Origin: Reinekea marinisedimentorum | GTDB lineage: Bacteria > Pseudomonadota > Gammaproteobacteria > Pseudomonadales > Natronospirillaceae | Length of the DNA stretch: 64,000 nt | Direction of reading: 5' to 3' | Assembly (NCBI RefSeq): GCF_004341165.1 | Contig: NZ_SLZR01000002.1 | Span: 186,001 to 250,000 of the forward strand | Part shown: positions 24,097-34,230 of the stretch, piece after piece | How the letters are laid out: the number at the start of each line of letters is the position of its first letter | Numbering within the stretch: position 1 is the first letter of the stretch | Notes under the pieces: model-generated | Databases searched by the model: none | Told to the model about the DNA's origin: nothing | What the model saw: only the letters and a program-made list of their open reading frames with translations | Position numbers and translations under genes: made by a program

Positions 24097-24849
24097 CTAT
24101 GCGCCTTCACGCAAGGCCGCCGGTAAATAACTTTTCAACATAGATTCAATGATGCGCGGGTTTTGCCCGGCCTGAATGGCCAGCAAGCCGTCGATGGCCA
24201 TCTTCTGAACAATCTCTTCCTGCTTGGCGCGCACGCCTAATTTATCGGCAATGGGAATAGCAACAACAGTCGCCAGAAAGGAGCCATAGAGCGTTGTCAG
24301 CAGCGCCACCGCCATCGCCGGGCCAATGGTTTTCGGGTCGTCCATGTTGGCCAACATGCCCACCAGACCAATCAGCGTACCGATCATGCCCATGGCCGGG
24401 CCAACATCAGCAACCGCACTGAAGAATTTTGAGCCGTCAGCATGGCGGTCGCTGGTCATCTTCATATCTTTATTCAACAGTGCCTTAACCACTTCCGGGT
24501 CGTGACCATCCACCAGCAGCTGGATACCCTTGGAAAGGAAATCTGAACTGGTTTCTTTGCCTTCCAGCGAGAGCAGACCGCCCTTACGCGCACCGTCGGC
24601 CAGCTCTACGATTTCGGCAATCAGATCTTCCGGCTTAACGATGCTGAACGAGAAGGCTTTACCAACCACCTTGCCGACGTTCAAAAACTGCTCCAATGTG
24701 AATTTAGACATCGCCACAAAGGTGCTGCCACCAAACACAATCAGTAAGGATGGCACGTTAATAAAGATGCCTAAGCTTCCACCCAGAAGCATGGCCATGA
24801 CGACCATCGCTACTGCGCCGATCAGCCCCACCAGCATTGCAATATCCAC
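24097..24849 (-). CDS. pomA: Flagellar stator protein PomA (MotA family, Na+-type)
   Basis: The 250-residue protein has four membrane helices (about 4-24, 30-50, 150-170 and 180-200) and forms the ion channel with PomB. The start MDIAMLVGLIGAVAMVVMAM and INVPSLLIVFGGSTFVAMSKF match PomA. The third and fourth helices (PAMGMIGTLIGLVGMLANM, GPAMAVALLTTLYGSFLA) bear the conserved proline and threonine near the ion path. At 250 residues it is shorter than E. coli MotA (295), as PomA is. It is first in the operon and divergent from xseB, a conserved arrangement in vibrios and pseudomonads. Confidence 0.94.
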   Translation of the reverse strand: MDIAMLVGLIGAVAMVVMAMLLGGSLGIFINVPSLLIVFGGSTFVAMSKFTLEQFLNVGKVVGKAFSFSIVKPEDLIAEIVELADGARKGGLLSLEGKETSSDFLSKGIQLLVDGHDPEVVKALLNKDMKMTSDRHADGSKFFSAVADVGPAMGMIGTLIGLVGMLANMDDPKTIGPAMAVALLTTLYGSFLATVVAIPIADKLGVRAKQEEIVQKMAIDGLLAIQAGQNPRIIESMLKSYLPAALREGA

Positions 24850-25129
24850 GCATTACCTCTCTTAATCTTTTTTAACGCTGTATTAAACAAACAAAGTCTA
24901 GCAGCAAAATTCTGTGCTTATAGCCGGTCGTTATTTTAGACAGGTGAAATTTGCCTGCACAACCCTCTATAATTGCCTCGCTTTAAGCAGGCCTTACCAT
25001 ATTACCGCTATATTCAGAGTCTTGAACTGGCTATCGGCCTGAAGATTAATTAGTTAACAGTTATTTTTACACTGGTTGCAATGATGCTCTGTATCTGTGT
25101 GAATTCTGTGCCTGACCAAAGGAGCCGTT
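24850..25129. other. Divergent promoter region between pomA and xseB
   Basis: This 280-base AT-rich spacer must hold promoters for both directions. I could not settle on convincing -35/-10 pairs or a sigma28 flagellar box, and no extra gene is evident. Confidence 0.4.
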
Positions 25130-25369
25130 ATGGCCAGCAAAAAACCCGTTCCCTTTGAAGATAACCTCGCGGCGCTCGAAAGCATTGTCGCGCAACTGGA
25201 ATCCGGCGAGCTTTCTCTGGAAGACTCCCTGAAGCAGTTTGAGCAGGGCATCTCACTGACCCGCGCGTGCCAGGAATCACTGGCCGCGGCCGAGCAGAAG
25301 GTGCAGATTCTGATGTCGAAAAACGGCGAGGAATCGCTTCAGCCGTTTCAGGATGACAGTGCCGAATGA
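25130..25369 (+). CDS. xseB: Exodeoxyribonuclease VII small subunit
   Basis: This 79-residue helical protein forms the multi-copy small subunit of exonuclease VII, which degrades single-stranded DNA. It shows the family signature [32 protein letters not shown], then [24 protein letters not shown] precedes the ATG. Its stop overlaps the ispA start (ATGA), the classical xseB-ispA-dxs order of gammaproteobacteria. The large subunit xseA is not in the window. Confidence 0.95.
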   Translation: MASKKPVPFEDNLAALESIVAQLESGELSLEDSLKQFEQGISLTRACQESLAAAEQKVQILMSKNGEESLQPFQDDSAE

Positions 25370-26247
25370 GCCTGGACCACTTCTTAACCGATACCCGAGA
25401 ACAACTAGAAGCTGCACTGACGCAATGCTTTGCGCAATCAGCCAGCAGCCGTCTTCGGGAATCCGTGTTGTATTCGCTGCTCGATGGCGGCAAACGCCTG
25501 CGGCCGGCACTGGTGCGTGCCGCTGCAGAGGTGGTTGAAGCGCCGGCAGACAGCTGGCTAAGCCCGGCCTGTGCACTGGAGATGGTCCACGTGTACAGCC
25601 TGATTCACGATGACCTGCCGGCGATGGATAACGATGATCTGCGTCGTGGCAAGCCCACCAACCATAAGCAGTTTGATGAAGCTACGGCCATCCTTGCCGG
25701 CGATGCATTGCAGGCGGAAGCCTTCCTGCTGCTGGCAACCGCCGAACAATTTTCAAATAGCCAGGCCCGGCAAATGATCACCACGCTGGCGCAAGCCGCC
25801 GGTGCCGGTGGCATGGTCGGCGGGCAGATGATCGATCTGCAATCGGAGCACAAAACACTGTCGCTGACCGAGCTGGAAAACCTGCATGCCCTGAAAACCG
25901 GTGCGCTGATTAAAGCGGCGCTGCAGCTGGGTGCGCTGTGTCAGCCGCAGCCGAATAGCGTAAAGCTGGCGGCGTTGAATCAGTACGGTAGCGCTATCGG
26001 CCTTGCCTTTCAGATCACCGACGACATCCTCGATGTTACCGCCTCTACAGAGGTGCTCGGCAAGCCTCAGGGCAGTGATGTTGCAGCTGAAAAATCGACT
26101 TACGTCAGCCTGCTCGGCCTCGACGGAGCCCGCCAGAAAGCCCAGGAACAACAGGCATCCGCCATTGCCGCGCTGCAAAAAGCCGGGCTCGATTCAAACA
26201 GTTTGCTGTGGCAACTGGCTGATTACGTTTTACAGCGCGATCACTGA
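25366..26247 (+). CDS. ispA: Farnesyl diphosphate synthase
   Basis: This 293-residue cytoplasmic prenyltransferase condenses IPP with DMAPP and GPP to farnesyl diphosphate. The first aspartate-rich motif [14 protein letters not shown] (about residues 84-97) has the D-D-x4-D form of bacterial FPP synthases. The second is DDILD (about 222-226) after [13 protein letters not shown] (about 44-52) binds IPP. The start overlaps the xseB stop. It feeds ubiquinone, whose hydroxylases are at 35-38 kb, and undecaprenyl phosphate. Confidence 0.95.
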   Translation: MSLDHFLTDTREQLEAALTQCFAQSASSRLRESVLYSLLDGGKRLRPALVRAAAEVVEAPADSWLSPACALEMVHVYSLIHDDLPAMDNDDLRRGKPTNHKQFDEATAILAGDALQAEAFLLLATAEQFSNSQARQMITTLAQAAGAGGMVGGQMIDLQSEHKTLSLTELENLHALKTGALIKAALQLGALCQPQPNSVKLAALNQYGSAIGLAFQITDDILDVTASTEVLGKPQGSDVAAEKSTYVSLLGLDGARQKAQEQQASAIAALQKAGLDSNSLLWQLADYVLQRDH

Positions 26248-26401
26248 GCCAGTGATCCGCTCCATTTTCGAACCGTTGTCTTCTATATTTATGCAAGGCA
26301 AAACCCTGCCTTCAAATGTGAAATTCGGTACACTAGCGCCTTTTTCACCCAACAGAGCAAACTAAAGCCATGGGTAGATACAGCTGTCATCAGGTAACTC
26401 A

Positions 26402-28282
26402 ATGAAGGTATTCGACCACATTCCGGCGACTCGCCCCAATACACCGCTGCTCGATCAGGTAAACACACCCGCCGAACTGAAAAAGCTGGAGCTGCATCAG
26501 TTACCGGCACTCGCAGATGAGCTGCGTGAATACCTGCTGTACAGCGTGGGGCAGTCCGGCGGTCACTTCGGTGCAGGCTTGGGGGTTATTGAACTCACCA
26601 TTGCCCTGCATTACGTTTACGATACGCCGGAGCAAAAGCTGGTCTGGGATGTTGGCCATCAGGCTTATCCACATAAAATTCTTACCGGTCGGCGCGAACA
26701 GCTGCCCACCATTCGTCAGGAAAACGGCTTGCATGCCTTCCCGCACCGCGAAGAAAGCGAGTACGACAGCTTTGGCGTCGGCCATTCCAGCACCTCTATC
26801 TCTGCTGCGCTTGGTATGGCGATCGCCAATCGCAAGATCGGCGATGACAGCCAAACCATTGCCGTGATCGGCGACGGTGCCATTACCGCCGGCCTCGCCT
26901 TTGAAGCCCTAAACCACACCGGGCACGATGGCGCCAACCTGCTGGTGGTCCTGAACGACAACGACATGTCTATTTCAGAGAATGTCGGTGCTCTGAACCG
27001 CGCATTCTCACGCGTGTTTTCGTCGAAAACCTATTCGCACATGCGCGACACCAGCAAAAAGGTACTGAAAAACCTGCCACCTGTGCTCGATTTTGCCCGC
27101 AAGGCCGAAGAGCACATGAAGGGCATGGTCGCCCCGGGCACCCTGTTTGAAGAGCTGGGTTTCAATTATGTTGGCCCGGTGGATGGCCACGATGTGGTCG
27201 ATCTGGCACTGACGCTGAAAAATCTGAAAACCTTCAATGGCCCGCAGTTCCTGCATGTGGCTACCCAGAAGGGCAAGGGCTTTCGGCCGGCAGAAAAAGC
27301 ACCCACCAAGTACCACGCCATCACCAAGATGGACTCGCAGAAAACGACTCAGGAAAACCCGGTCAAACAGCCAACCTATTCAAATATTTTCGGTCAATGG
27401 CTGTGTGATATGGCCGAGCATGACAACCGTTTGTGCGGGGTCACGCCGGCTATGTGTGAAGGCTCGGACATGGTTGAGTTCTCCCGCCGCTTCCCGAGCC
27501 GTTATCACGATGTTGCCATTGCCGAGCAGCACGCAGTTGCACTCGCCGCTGGTATGGCCTGTGGCGGCAGCAAGCCGGTGGTGGCCATTTACTCTACCTT
27601 CCTGCAGCGCGCTTATGATCAGCTGATTCACGACGTTGCCCTGCAGAACCTAGACGTTCTGTTTGCCATAGACCGTGCCGGCCTGGTCGGTGAAGATGGC
27701 CCGACACACGCCGGCAGCTTCGATATTGCCTACCTGCGCTGCATCCCCAATATGATCGTCATGGCCCCGAAAGACGAAGCCGAATGCCGGCAGATGCTGT
27801 CCACCGGCTATCAGTATGAAGGCCCGGCGGCTGTGCGTTACCCGCGCGGCACCGGCCCGGGCGCGGTACCGGAAGCGAACCTCGATACCCTGCCCATAGG
27901 CAAGGCTGAAACACTGATCAGCGGCAGCAAGGTGGCCATACTGGCCTTTGGCAGCATGGTGGAACCCTGCAAAGCCGTGGCCGATGAACTGCAGGCCACG
28001 CTGGTTAACATGCGCTTTATTAAGCCTATGGATGCCGAGGCGGTTCTTCAGGTCGCCGACAGCCATGATCTGCTGGTCACCGTGGAAGAAAACTCAATCA
28101 TGGGCGGTGCCGGCTCTGCGGTGAGCGAAGTACTGAATGCCCACGGCAAAGCCTGCGCTGTCCTTCAGTTGGGCCTGCCCGATGAATACACGCATCAGGC
28201 TAAGCCGGAACGAATGCGTGCCAGCGTTGGTCTAAGCAGCGAAGGTATTCGTAACTCTATACAGGCCAGACTGCGAGGCTAA
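26402..28282 (+). CDS. dxs: 1-deoxy-D-xylulose-5-phosphate synthase
   Basis: This 626-residue thiamine-diphosphate enzyme makes DXP from pyruvate and glyceraldehyde-3-phosphate, the first step of the MEP isoprenoid route. It shows [13 protein letters not shown] (about 80-92), [16 protein letters not shown] (about 123-138), the ThDP motif GDGAITAG...NDNDMS, and the transketolase centre [19 protein letters not shown] (about 400-418). [14 protein letters not shown] follows. Length is as in E. coli (620). It lies 154 bases after ispA with AGG before the ATG, so it is read with or shortly after xseB-ispA. Confidence 0.96.
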   Translation: MKVFDHIPATRPNTPLLDQVNTPAELKKLELHQLPALADELREYLLYSVGQSGGHFGAGLGVIELTIALHYVYDTPEQKLVWDVGHQAYPHKILTGRREQLPTIRQENGLHAFPHREESEYDSFGVGHSSTSISAALGMAIANRKIGDDSQTIAVIGDGAITAGLAFEALNHTGHDGANLLVVLNDNDMSISENVGALNRAFSRVFSSKTYSHMRDTSKKVLKNLPPVLDFARKAEEHMKGMVAPGTLFEELGFNYVGPVDGHDVVDLALTLKNLKTFNGPQFLHVATQKGKGFRPAEKAPTKYHAITKMDSQKTTQENPVKQPTYSNIFGQWLCDMAEHDNRLCGVTPAMCEGSDMVEFSRRFPSRYHDVAIAEQHAVALAAGMACGGSKPVVAIYSTFLQRAYDQLIHDVALQNLDVLFAIDRAGLVGEDGPTHAGSFDIAYLRCIPNMIVMAPKDEAECRQMLSTGYQYEGPAAVRYPRGTGPGAVPEANLDTLPIGKAETLISGSKVAILAFGSMVEPCKAVADELQATLVNMRFIKPMDAEAVLQVADSHDLLVTVEENSIMGGAGSAVSEVLNAHGKACAVLQLGLPDEYTHQAKPERMRASVGLSSEGIRNSIQARLRG

Positions 28283-28288
28283 AAGCCT

Positions 28289-28972
28289 ATGCCCTTTTTA
28301 ATACTGATTTTATTGATTGTTGCGCTGCTCGTTGGCCCCGGCCTGTGGGTTAAGCGCGTACTCGCCCGCCACAGCGACGAACGCGATGATTTACCGGGGA
28401 CCGGTGGCGAACTGGCCGCGCACCTGATGGACCGCTTCAAGCTGGAAGGCGTGACCCTGGAGCGCACCGATCAGGGCGATCACTACGACCCGCAGGCAAA
28501 GGCCATTCGCCTGAGCCCAAACGTCATGGATAAGAAAAGCCTGACCGCCGTCGCCACCGCCGCACACGAATTCGGCCACGCCCTGCAGCACGCCAAAAAC
28601 TACACGGCTCTAAGCACACGAACGGTGTTGGCGAAACAGGCGGTCAACGTTCAGCGCTTTGCCAGCATCGCCATTTTCGCATTGCCCATTCTGGTGGTCA
28701 TTCCCGGCGGCGCCATTCTTGCCCGTTTTCTGCTGATCGGAATTATTGGCTCAATGTTTCTGACGACGCTGATTCACTTTGTTACCCTGCCGGTTGAGTT
28801 TGACGCCTCGTTCGGCCGCGCCCTGCCTATTCTTGAGCAGGGCGACTATGTATCTGACCGGGATCTGGCTAAGGTTCGCAAAGTATTGCTGGCCTGCGCA
28901 CTTACCTATGTTTCTCAGGCTATGTTCGGGCTGCTGAACTTTTCACGCTGGTTCCGTCTGCTCCGGCGCTAA
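28289..28972 (+). CDS. Membrane zinc metallopeptidase, YugP-like
   Basis: The 227-residue protein has an N-terminal membrane helix (about 3-20), then the zinc motif HEFGH (His93-His97) within TAAHEFGHALQHAKNY. Two further hydrophobic segments (about 125-150 and 155-165) precede a terminal helix. SPNVMDKKSLTAVATAAHE is the family's usual lead-in. The substrate is unknown. It begins six bases after dxs, so it is likely co-transcribed, although a functional link to isoprenoid synthesis is not evident. Confidence 0.85.
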   Translation: MPFLILILLIVALLVGPGLWVKRVLARHSDERDDLPGTGGELAAHLMDRFKLEGVTLERTDQGDHYDPQAKAIRLSPNVMDKKSLTAVATAAHEFGHALQHAKNYTALSTRTVLAKQAVNVQRFASIAIFALPILVVIPGGAILARFLLIGIIGSMFLTTLIHFVTLPVEFDASFGRALPILEQGDYVSDRDLAKVRKVLLACALTYVSQAMFGLLNFSRWFRLLRR

Positions 28973-29009
28973 TAAGCTCTCAAATAGAGGGCTTAAACAA
29001 AGCTTCTTT

Positions 29010-30746
29010 TCAACCAATCGTATTATTGCCGTGTGATACTGTCAGACTGTGATAGCGATCTTCCTGCATCGTGTAGCTTTCTGTTTTGACGGACGAAACA
29101 TACTGCCACTCCGCCTGTGCCTGAGATGCAGTAAAGGTCACCACAAGGTAGCCACGATCCGTCAGGTTGGCGTACTGCAAGCCATCGACAATACTGACAA
29201 TACCGGCCTCATCGTCGGCAGTGGTACCCAGATAGTACTCCATCCCCGGTGATGAAACCGACGTACCTGCAAATTCGACACCCACAGCATTGCCTGAAGC
29301 GTCACTCAGGTTATTCGCCCAGGAATTATGGGTATCGCCAGAGACCACGACTAAATTGCGACCATAGGCACGCACGGTGCCAAACAACACTTCACGCTCA
29401 TAGTAATAGCCATCCCAGGCATCGAGGTTGTAAGGAATGTTGTCAGCCGTAACTAAGGCATAGTTTGCGTCGGTGAGTTGATCTGCATTAGCCGTCAGAT
29501 ACGCCTGCTGATCATCCGTCAGAGTGCCGCCGGCCTGGCTGATGGCATAAAGCTGATACAAATAGGCCAGTGTGGCGTAATCGGCCACCGAAACCTGCTG
29601 TAAAGCAATGGAAGACGGCAGCAGCATTTTGCCCATCAGCGTCTGGTTGCCCAGCACCTGCCAGGCGCCAGAATCAGCAGCTAATTCGCCCTGCAACCAA
29701 GCCAATTGGTCCGTGCCCATCATGGTTCGGGTGGCATCGGTAAGATCAGCAGTAAACGTATCGCTATCGAAGTTACCTTCGCTATCCATGTAATCGGCAT
29801 AATCCAGCTGTTCATCGCGGCCGATTAACCGGGTATCCAGCATGTGCAAATCCACCAGGTCGCCAAAGTGGAAGCTGCGGTAAATGGTTTCGTTATCGCC
29901 CTCGGTAAATGGACGAATCGGCAACCACTCAAAATAGGCCTGAATCGCGGCTGCTTTACGCTCAGAAAAATCTCCTTCACCGTCGTTGTGGTTTTCCGCG
30001 CCTTCACGCCAGGTATCATTGGCAATTTCGTGATCATCCCAAACGCTGATGATAGGCAGGCTGGCATGAAAGGATTGCATATCTGCATCGGTACGGTACA
30101 GGGCATAACGGGTACGGTAATCACTTAATTCGAACAGTTCGGTTTCTGGCAGCACCTCACGGCCCATGGCTGCCGCATCGCTGCTGGCATAGCCATCGCG
30201 GGCATATTCATAAATGTAATCGCCCAAGTGCAGCACGGCATTCAGATCGTCTCGGCGGGCAATTTCATTCAGCACATGAAAGTAACCGGCCGGGTAATTT
30301 GAACAGGAGATCACCGCCAGCTTTACCTGATCAACCGCGCCTTCTGCCAAGGTTTGAGTGCGGCCTGTCGCTGAATAAACCCCATTGGAACGGAATCGGT
30401 AGTAGTAGGTTGTACCGGAAGACAACCCTGCAGCGTCAATTTTGACGGTGTAGTCTTTGTCAGCGCTGGTTGTTGTGCTTCCGTTAGTGACCAGGTTGAT
30501 AAAGTTACTGTCTGTCGCAACCTCCCAGCTGATGCTAACACTGTTGGCACTCTTTTGCGGGGTGACTCTGGCCCACAAAATAACGCTGTGAGCGAGCGGG
30601 TCACCGCTGGCCACACCGTGTTTAAAGCTGATCGTAAGCCCGTCGTCATCTTGCGGCAGGCAACCACTAATACCCACAGACAGAACCGCCGCGCCTGCCC
30701 CCATCGCTGATATGCGAACAAACTCTCTTCGTGATAATGTTTTCAT
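29010..30746 (-). CDS. phoD: PhoD-family alkaline phosphatase/phosphodiesterase, Tat-exported
   Basis: This 578-residue exported enzyme hydrolyses phosphate mono- and diesters. The signal has the twin-arginine motif SRREFV (about 5-10) and hydrophobic AMGAGAAVLSVG, followed by SGC, a possible lipobox. A fibronectin-like N domain (about 38-135) precedes the metallophosphatase domain. That domain shows AVISCSNYPAGYFHVL with the metal cysteine, LHLGDYIYEYA, WDDHEIANDTW and GDTHNSW. The Fe/Ca ligand set of PhoD appears complete. It is likely phosphate-starvation induced, but I found no clear Pho box. Monocistronic. Confidence 0.92.
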   Translation of the reverse strand: MKTLSRREFVRISAMGAGAAVLSVGISGCLPQDDDGLTISFKHGVASGDPLAHSVILWARVTPQKSANSVSISWEVATDSNFINLVTNGSTTTSADKDYTVKIDAAGLSSGTTYYYRFRSNGVYSATGRTQTLAEGAVDQVKLAVISCSNYPAGYFHVLNEIARRDDLNAVLHLGDYIYEYARDGYASSDAAAMGREVLPETELFELSDYRTRYALYRTDADMQSFHASLPIISVWDDHEIANDTWREGAENHNDGEGDFSERKAAAIQAYFEWLPIRPFTEGDNETIYRSFHFGDLVDLHMLDTRLIGRDEQLDYADYMDSEGNFDSDTFTADLTDATRTMMGTDQLAWLQGELAADSGAWQVLGNQTLMGKMLLPSSIALQQVSVADYATLAYLYQLYAISQAGGTLTDDQQAYLTANADQLTDANYALVTADNIPYNLDAWDGYYYEREVLFGTVRAYGRNLVVVSGDTHNSWANNLSDASGNAVGVEFAGTSVSSPGMEYYLGTTADDEAGIVSIVDGLQYANLTDRGYLVVTFTASQAQAEWQYVSSVKTESYTMQEDRYHSLTVSHGNNTIG

Positions 30747-30847
30747 GCTGTGTAATCCTTTATTCGATTTGGCAGTGAATATGTTGTGAAAAAGCGCAGA
30801 TTGCGCACAAAAGTGCGCTAACTATTCCAAGGGAGTGTGACGATCAG

Positions 30848-31222
30848 ATGAAGACTCAAACACTGAGCGAACAAATTAAATACTGGCGCGACGCCTGTCT
30901 AACCAAGCTGGCCAGTGAGGAATCTACACCGTTCGGGGAAGGCACACTGGTGTATAAGGTGGCCGGAAAAATGTTTGCGCTGTTGCGCCTGGGCGACGAA
31001 CTCTCCATCAACCTGAAGTGCGACCCGCAGGAAGCACTGATCCTGCGGGATACCTTTCACGAGGTTATTCCTGGTTACCACATGAACAAAAAACACTGGA
31101 ACACGGTCAGCCTTACCAGCGATTTAGACCCGGAACTGATCAAAGGCTGGATAGATGATTCCTACGATCTTGTGGTGAAAAGCCTGACCAAAAAGCAACA
31201 GGCTGCGCTCAAAGGCCGCTGA
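30848..31222 (+). CDS. MmcQ/YjbR-family protein
   Basis: This 124-residue single-domain protein has the YjbR fold (double-wing-like). It shows GEGTLVYKVAGKMFALL (about 32-48), INLKCDPQEALILRDTF and PGYHMNKKHWNTVSL, all standard for the family, plus a C-terminal helix DLVVKSLTKKQQAAL. Family members may bind DNA; the molecular role is unresolved. One base separates its stop from the next start, so it is coupled to the DUF418 membrane protein. Confidence 0.88.
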   Translation: MKTQTLSEQIKYWRDACLTKLASEESTPFGEGTLVYKVAGKMFALLRLGDELSINLKCDPQEALILRDTFHEVIPGYHMNKKHWNTVSLTSDLDPELIKGWIDDSYDLVVKSLTKKQQAALKGR

Positions 31223-31223
31223 T

Positions 31224-32420
31224 ATGCCGCACGCCGTACCTGCCGGCAGCCGCCTGCACAGCCTGGATACCCTTCGTGGCTTTGCCTTACTGGGCATTCT
31301 GCTGATGAACATCCAGTCATTCTCCATGCCTGAGGCCGCCTACCTGAACCCGACCGCCTATGGCGATTTTACCGGCATCAACCGACTGGTTTGGGCGCTA
31401 TCCCATCTGCTGGCCGACAATAAATTCATGTCCATCTTTGCCATGCTGTTCGGTGCCGGCATCGTACTGTTCACCGAACGGCTGGAAGCACGCGGCGAAG
31501 ACAGCTTCCGGCTGCATTACCGGCGTATGTTCTGGTTGCTGGTGTTTGGGCTGATTCACGCCCATTTCATCTGGTATGGCGATATTCTGTATCACTATGC
31601 CATCTGCGGAATGCTCCTCTACTTTGCGCGCCACTGGCCAGCACCCAGGCTGATGGCGCTGGGTCTGATGTTACTGTTTATTGGCTGGGCGCTGACCGCC
31701 ATTTCACAATTCAGCATCAGCCAGATGACGGCGGAAATGCTCACCGAGCTGAAACTGGCTTGGGCACCGCCAGAAACGCACATCGCCCGCGAAATTGCCG
31801 ATTACACCGGCAGCTGGCAGCGACAGTTTGCCCGGCGCAGCGAAAGCGCCTTCACCATGGAAACCCTGGTGCTGCTGTACATGATCTGGCGCCTCCTCGG
31901 GCTTATGCTGATCGGCATGGCGCTGTACAAACAGGGGCAGTTCAGCGGCAGCCTTTCAAGCCAGCAGCTGCTCAGAAACGCCGTGCTTTGTATCGCCGCC
32001 GGCTTTGCCCTGACCGGATATGGCATGGCCTATAACCTTACACATCAGTTCGCAATGATGTACGCCTACACCGCCGGCACGCTGTTCAATTATGTTGGCA
32101 GCGTTATTACATCGCTTGGATACCTCTACCTGCTCGGCGGGCTGGCCAATAAGTCATTGTTGCGCAACAGCGGCCACCGCCTGGCACAGGTAGGGCGAAT
32201 GGCGTTCAGCAACTACATTGGCCAGTCGCTCATCTGCACCTTTATCTTTTACGGCTTTGGTCTTGGGCTGTTTGGTGCCGTTGAACGCTGGCAGCAATTA
32301 CTGATCGTCATTGCCGTTTGGGTGTTGCAGCTGGCCGGTTCAGGCTGGTGGTTAGCCAGGTTTCGCTATGGGCCGCTGGAATGGCTCTGGCGGGTACTGA
32401 CCTATGGCAGACGGCCTTAG
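31224..32420 (+). CDS. DUF418 (YeiB-like) membrane protein
   Basis: The 398-residue inner-membrane protein has about nine to ten hydrophobic segments. It starts with RLHSLDTLRGFALLGILLMNIQSF, the DUF1624/DUF418 opening related to acyltransferase-like membrane proteins. The C-terminal DUF418 part carries GRMAFSNYIGQSLICTFIFYGFGLGLFG (about 325-352) and the closing GPLEWLWRVLTYG. The substrate is unknown; transport or acyl transfer has been suggested for relatives. It follows the YjbR gene by one base. Confidence 0.88.
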   Translation: MPHAVPAGSRLHSLDTLRGFALLGILLMNIQSFSMPEAAYLNPTAYGDFTGINRLVWALSHLLADNKFMSIFAMLFGAGIVLFTERLEARGEDSFRLHYRRMFWLLVFGLIHAHFIWYGDILYHYAICGMLLYFARHWPAPRLMALGLMLLFIGWALTAISQFSISQMTAEMLTELKLAWAPPETHIAREIADYTGSWQRQFARRSESAFTMETLVLLYMIWRLLGLMLIGMALYKQGQFSGSLSSQQLLRNAVLCIAAGFALTGYGMAYNLTHQFAMMYAYTAGTLFNYVGSVITSLGYLYLLGGLANKSLLRNSGHRLAQVGRMAFSNYIGQSLICTFIFYGFGLGLFGAVERWQQLLIVIAVWVLQLAGSGWWLARFRYGPLEWLWRVLTYGRRP

Positions 32421-32545
32421 CCTGATTATCAATTTTTTAAAGAAAGTCATTCTAATTTTAGCCGGGTTCTCAACCAAAACAATAAGCCTCATATTAGACT
32501 CAAACACAGCAACAGCGCTGTGCTATTTAATTAAAGGACCCGAAT

Positions 32546-33202
32546 ATGACGCACCCGATTATCGAAGATTTAAACCGCCGCTATACCACGAAAAAATACG
32601 ATGCCAGCAAGCGTATCTCCGCTGAAGACCTGGCCGTCATTAAAGAAGCCCTGCGCCTTTCCGCGTCTTCCATCAACTCTCAGCCGTGGAAATTTATCAT
32701 TGTTGAAAGTGATGAAGCCAAGCAGCGTCTGCACGATACCTACGTCAACAACTACCAGTTCAACCAGCCGCACGCTAAAGAGGCTTCACACACCATTCTG
32801 TTCGCCTACGACCCAAAGTTCACCAAAGACAAGTTCCGTAAGCGTGTCGATGCCGAAGTGAGTTCCGGCCACTTGCCGGCAGAGATGTACGATACCTTCA
32901 TGGGTGCTTATGCCTTTGCCGATGCCAACACCAACGCTAACGGCTACAACGGCGGCTGGACCAAAGCACAGGTTTATCTGGCGATGGGTAACGTTCTGCA
33001 TACGTTGGCGCGGCTGGGTATTGCCTCAACCCCGATGGAAGGTGTGGATGCTGAAATGATGACCGAAATGTTCAGAGACGAGCTGGATGGCCACATCTGT
33101 GAAGTTGCGCTGGCCATGGGTTATCACAAAGACGGGGAAGACTTTAACCACGGTCTGCCGAAAGCGCGCCTGGCGATGAACGATGTGATCAGCGTTATCT
33201 AA
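32546..33202 (+). CDS. nfsB: Oxygen-insensitive NAD(P)H nitroreductase / dihydropteridine reductase family
   Basis: This 218-residue FMN enzyme reduces nitroaromatics and quinones by two-electron steps. It opens IIEDLNRRYTTKKYDASKRIS with the FMN-phosphate RRYTTK motif (about residues 7-12), then SSINSQPWKFIIVES (about 38-52), and GIASTPMEGVDAEM near the C-terminus, matching NfsB. AAAGGACCCGAAT precedes the ATG. It is monocistronic with a strong terminator after it. The physiological substrate is uncertain, as for most NfsB proteins. Confidence 0.93.
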   Translation: MTHPIIEDLNRRYTTKKYDASKRISAEDLAVIKEALRLSASSINSQPWKFIIVESDEAKQRLHDTYVNNYQFNQPHAKEASHTILFAYDPKFTKDKFRKRVDAEVSSGHLPAEMYDTFMGAYAFADANTNANGYNGGWTKAQVYLAMGNVLHTLARLGIASTPMEGVDAEMMTEMFRDELDGHICEVALAMGYHKDGEDFNHGLPKARLAMNDVISVI

Positions 33203-33223
33203 GGCTGGCAATCAGTTTATATT

Positions 33224-33246
33224 AAAGGGGCTTAGGCCCCTTTTTT
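33224..33246 (+). terminator. Rho-independent terminator of nfsB
   Basis: AAAGGGGC-TTAG-GCCCCTTTTTT is a compact GC stem followed by six T bases, 21 bases after the stop codon. Confidence 0.85.
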
Positions 33247-33263
33247 CGTGCTTGCTTGTCAGG

Positions 33264-33287
33264 TAAAAAAAGGGGCATCTGCCCCGG
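33264..33287 (-). terminator. Rho-independent terminator of the SDR gene
   Basis: Read on the minus strand, CCGGGGCAGATGCCCC is followed by seven T bases (plus-strand A-run at 33264-33270). It lies just beyond the SDR stop codon and faces the nfsB terminator. Confidence 0.75.
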
Positions 33288-33288
33288 T

Positions 33289-34110
33289 TTAATCAGCCTG
33301 ATAACCCACTTTGTCCTTCAGAACCTGGCGAACGGTTGCGGTTACCTGCTCAGCAAGTTCAGGGTTTAGCGCATCAGGGTGCGGGTTGGCAAAGCGGCCG
33401 CTATCGTTATCGAAATACTTTCCGGAGGCCTGTGCAAATTCATCACTGAGGGCCGCCCGGCACAAAATATCAGCCCCGATAGACAGATCACCACCGGCCA
33501 CACCAAAGCCTTGCTTCACCATCTTACTGCCCAGCAAAGATGCCGGATTCACAGCGACAATCATTGGCCCGCGCTCACCCAACTGCCGGGCAAGGGTTTT
33601 CGTCCACATGGTGATGGCCAGCTTGCTTTGCGCGTATGCCGCCATGTCATCCGAGTAGGTCTTGTGACCAGCCAGACCCTGAATATCTACAGAGCCCTGC
33701 GCCGCAGAAGACAAATTCACCACGCGCGAACCCGGCTTCAGTATTGGCAGCAACTTATGGGTGAGCAGAAACGGAGCCACCGTATTCACGGCCAACCGGG
33801 TATCCAAACCATCGTCGGTTCGGGTCACTGCGGTTTTAAAGATGCCGGCGTTATTGATCAGCACATCCAGCGATGAGTACTTGCGGATCACCTCATCCGC
33901 CATATCGGCCACCGACTGCAGGCTGGAAAAATCAGCCAGAAAGGCATCTGTTTGCCCTTTATAGCTCGCCAGCGCCTCAATAACCGCGTTCAGTTTTTCT
34001 TCGCTGCGGCCATGCAACAGCACCTTGTGCCCCTGCTTCAACAGCGTTTCTGCGGTCAGCCGGCCAATACCGTCGGTTGCCCCGGTGATTAAAATCGTTT
34101 TCGCGTTCAT
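33289..34110 (-). CDS. Short-chain dehydrogenase/reductase
   Basis: This 273-residue NAD(P)-dependent oxidoreductase has the Rossmann motif TGATDGIG (about residues 9-16). NNAGI is at about 88, with the catalytic serine in NLSSAAQGS. The Tyr-Lys pair is YAQSK (about 158-162). The layout resembles retinol dehydrogenase-like or WW-domain-type SDRs (ARQLGERGPMIVAVNPASLLGSKM). The substrate cannot be assigned. It is divergent from a LysR gene, which probably controls it. Confidence 0.9.
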   Translation of the reverse strand: MNAKTILITGATDGIGRLTAETLLKQGHKVLLHGRSEEKLNAVIEALASYKGQTDAFLADFSSLQSVADMADEVIRKYSSLDVLINNAGIFKTAVTRTDDGLDTRLAVNTVAPFLLTHKLLPILKPGSRVVNLSSAAQGSVDIQGLAGHKTYSDDMAAYAQSKLAITMWTKTLARQLGERGPMIVAVNPASLLGSKMVKQGFGVAGGDLSIGADILCRAALSDEFAQASGKYFDNDSGRFANPHPDALNPELAEQVTATVRQVLKDKVGYQAD

Positions 34111-34230
34111 GTCTGTTCACTTCCCCGTTTTGTTGCTTTGTTTATAAATAAGAAACATCCAAGGGTATGCCTGCAACTCATTGTTGATAATATAGACTTA
34201 AGACGAATCATTATTCCGGTTTCATTGACA

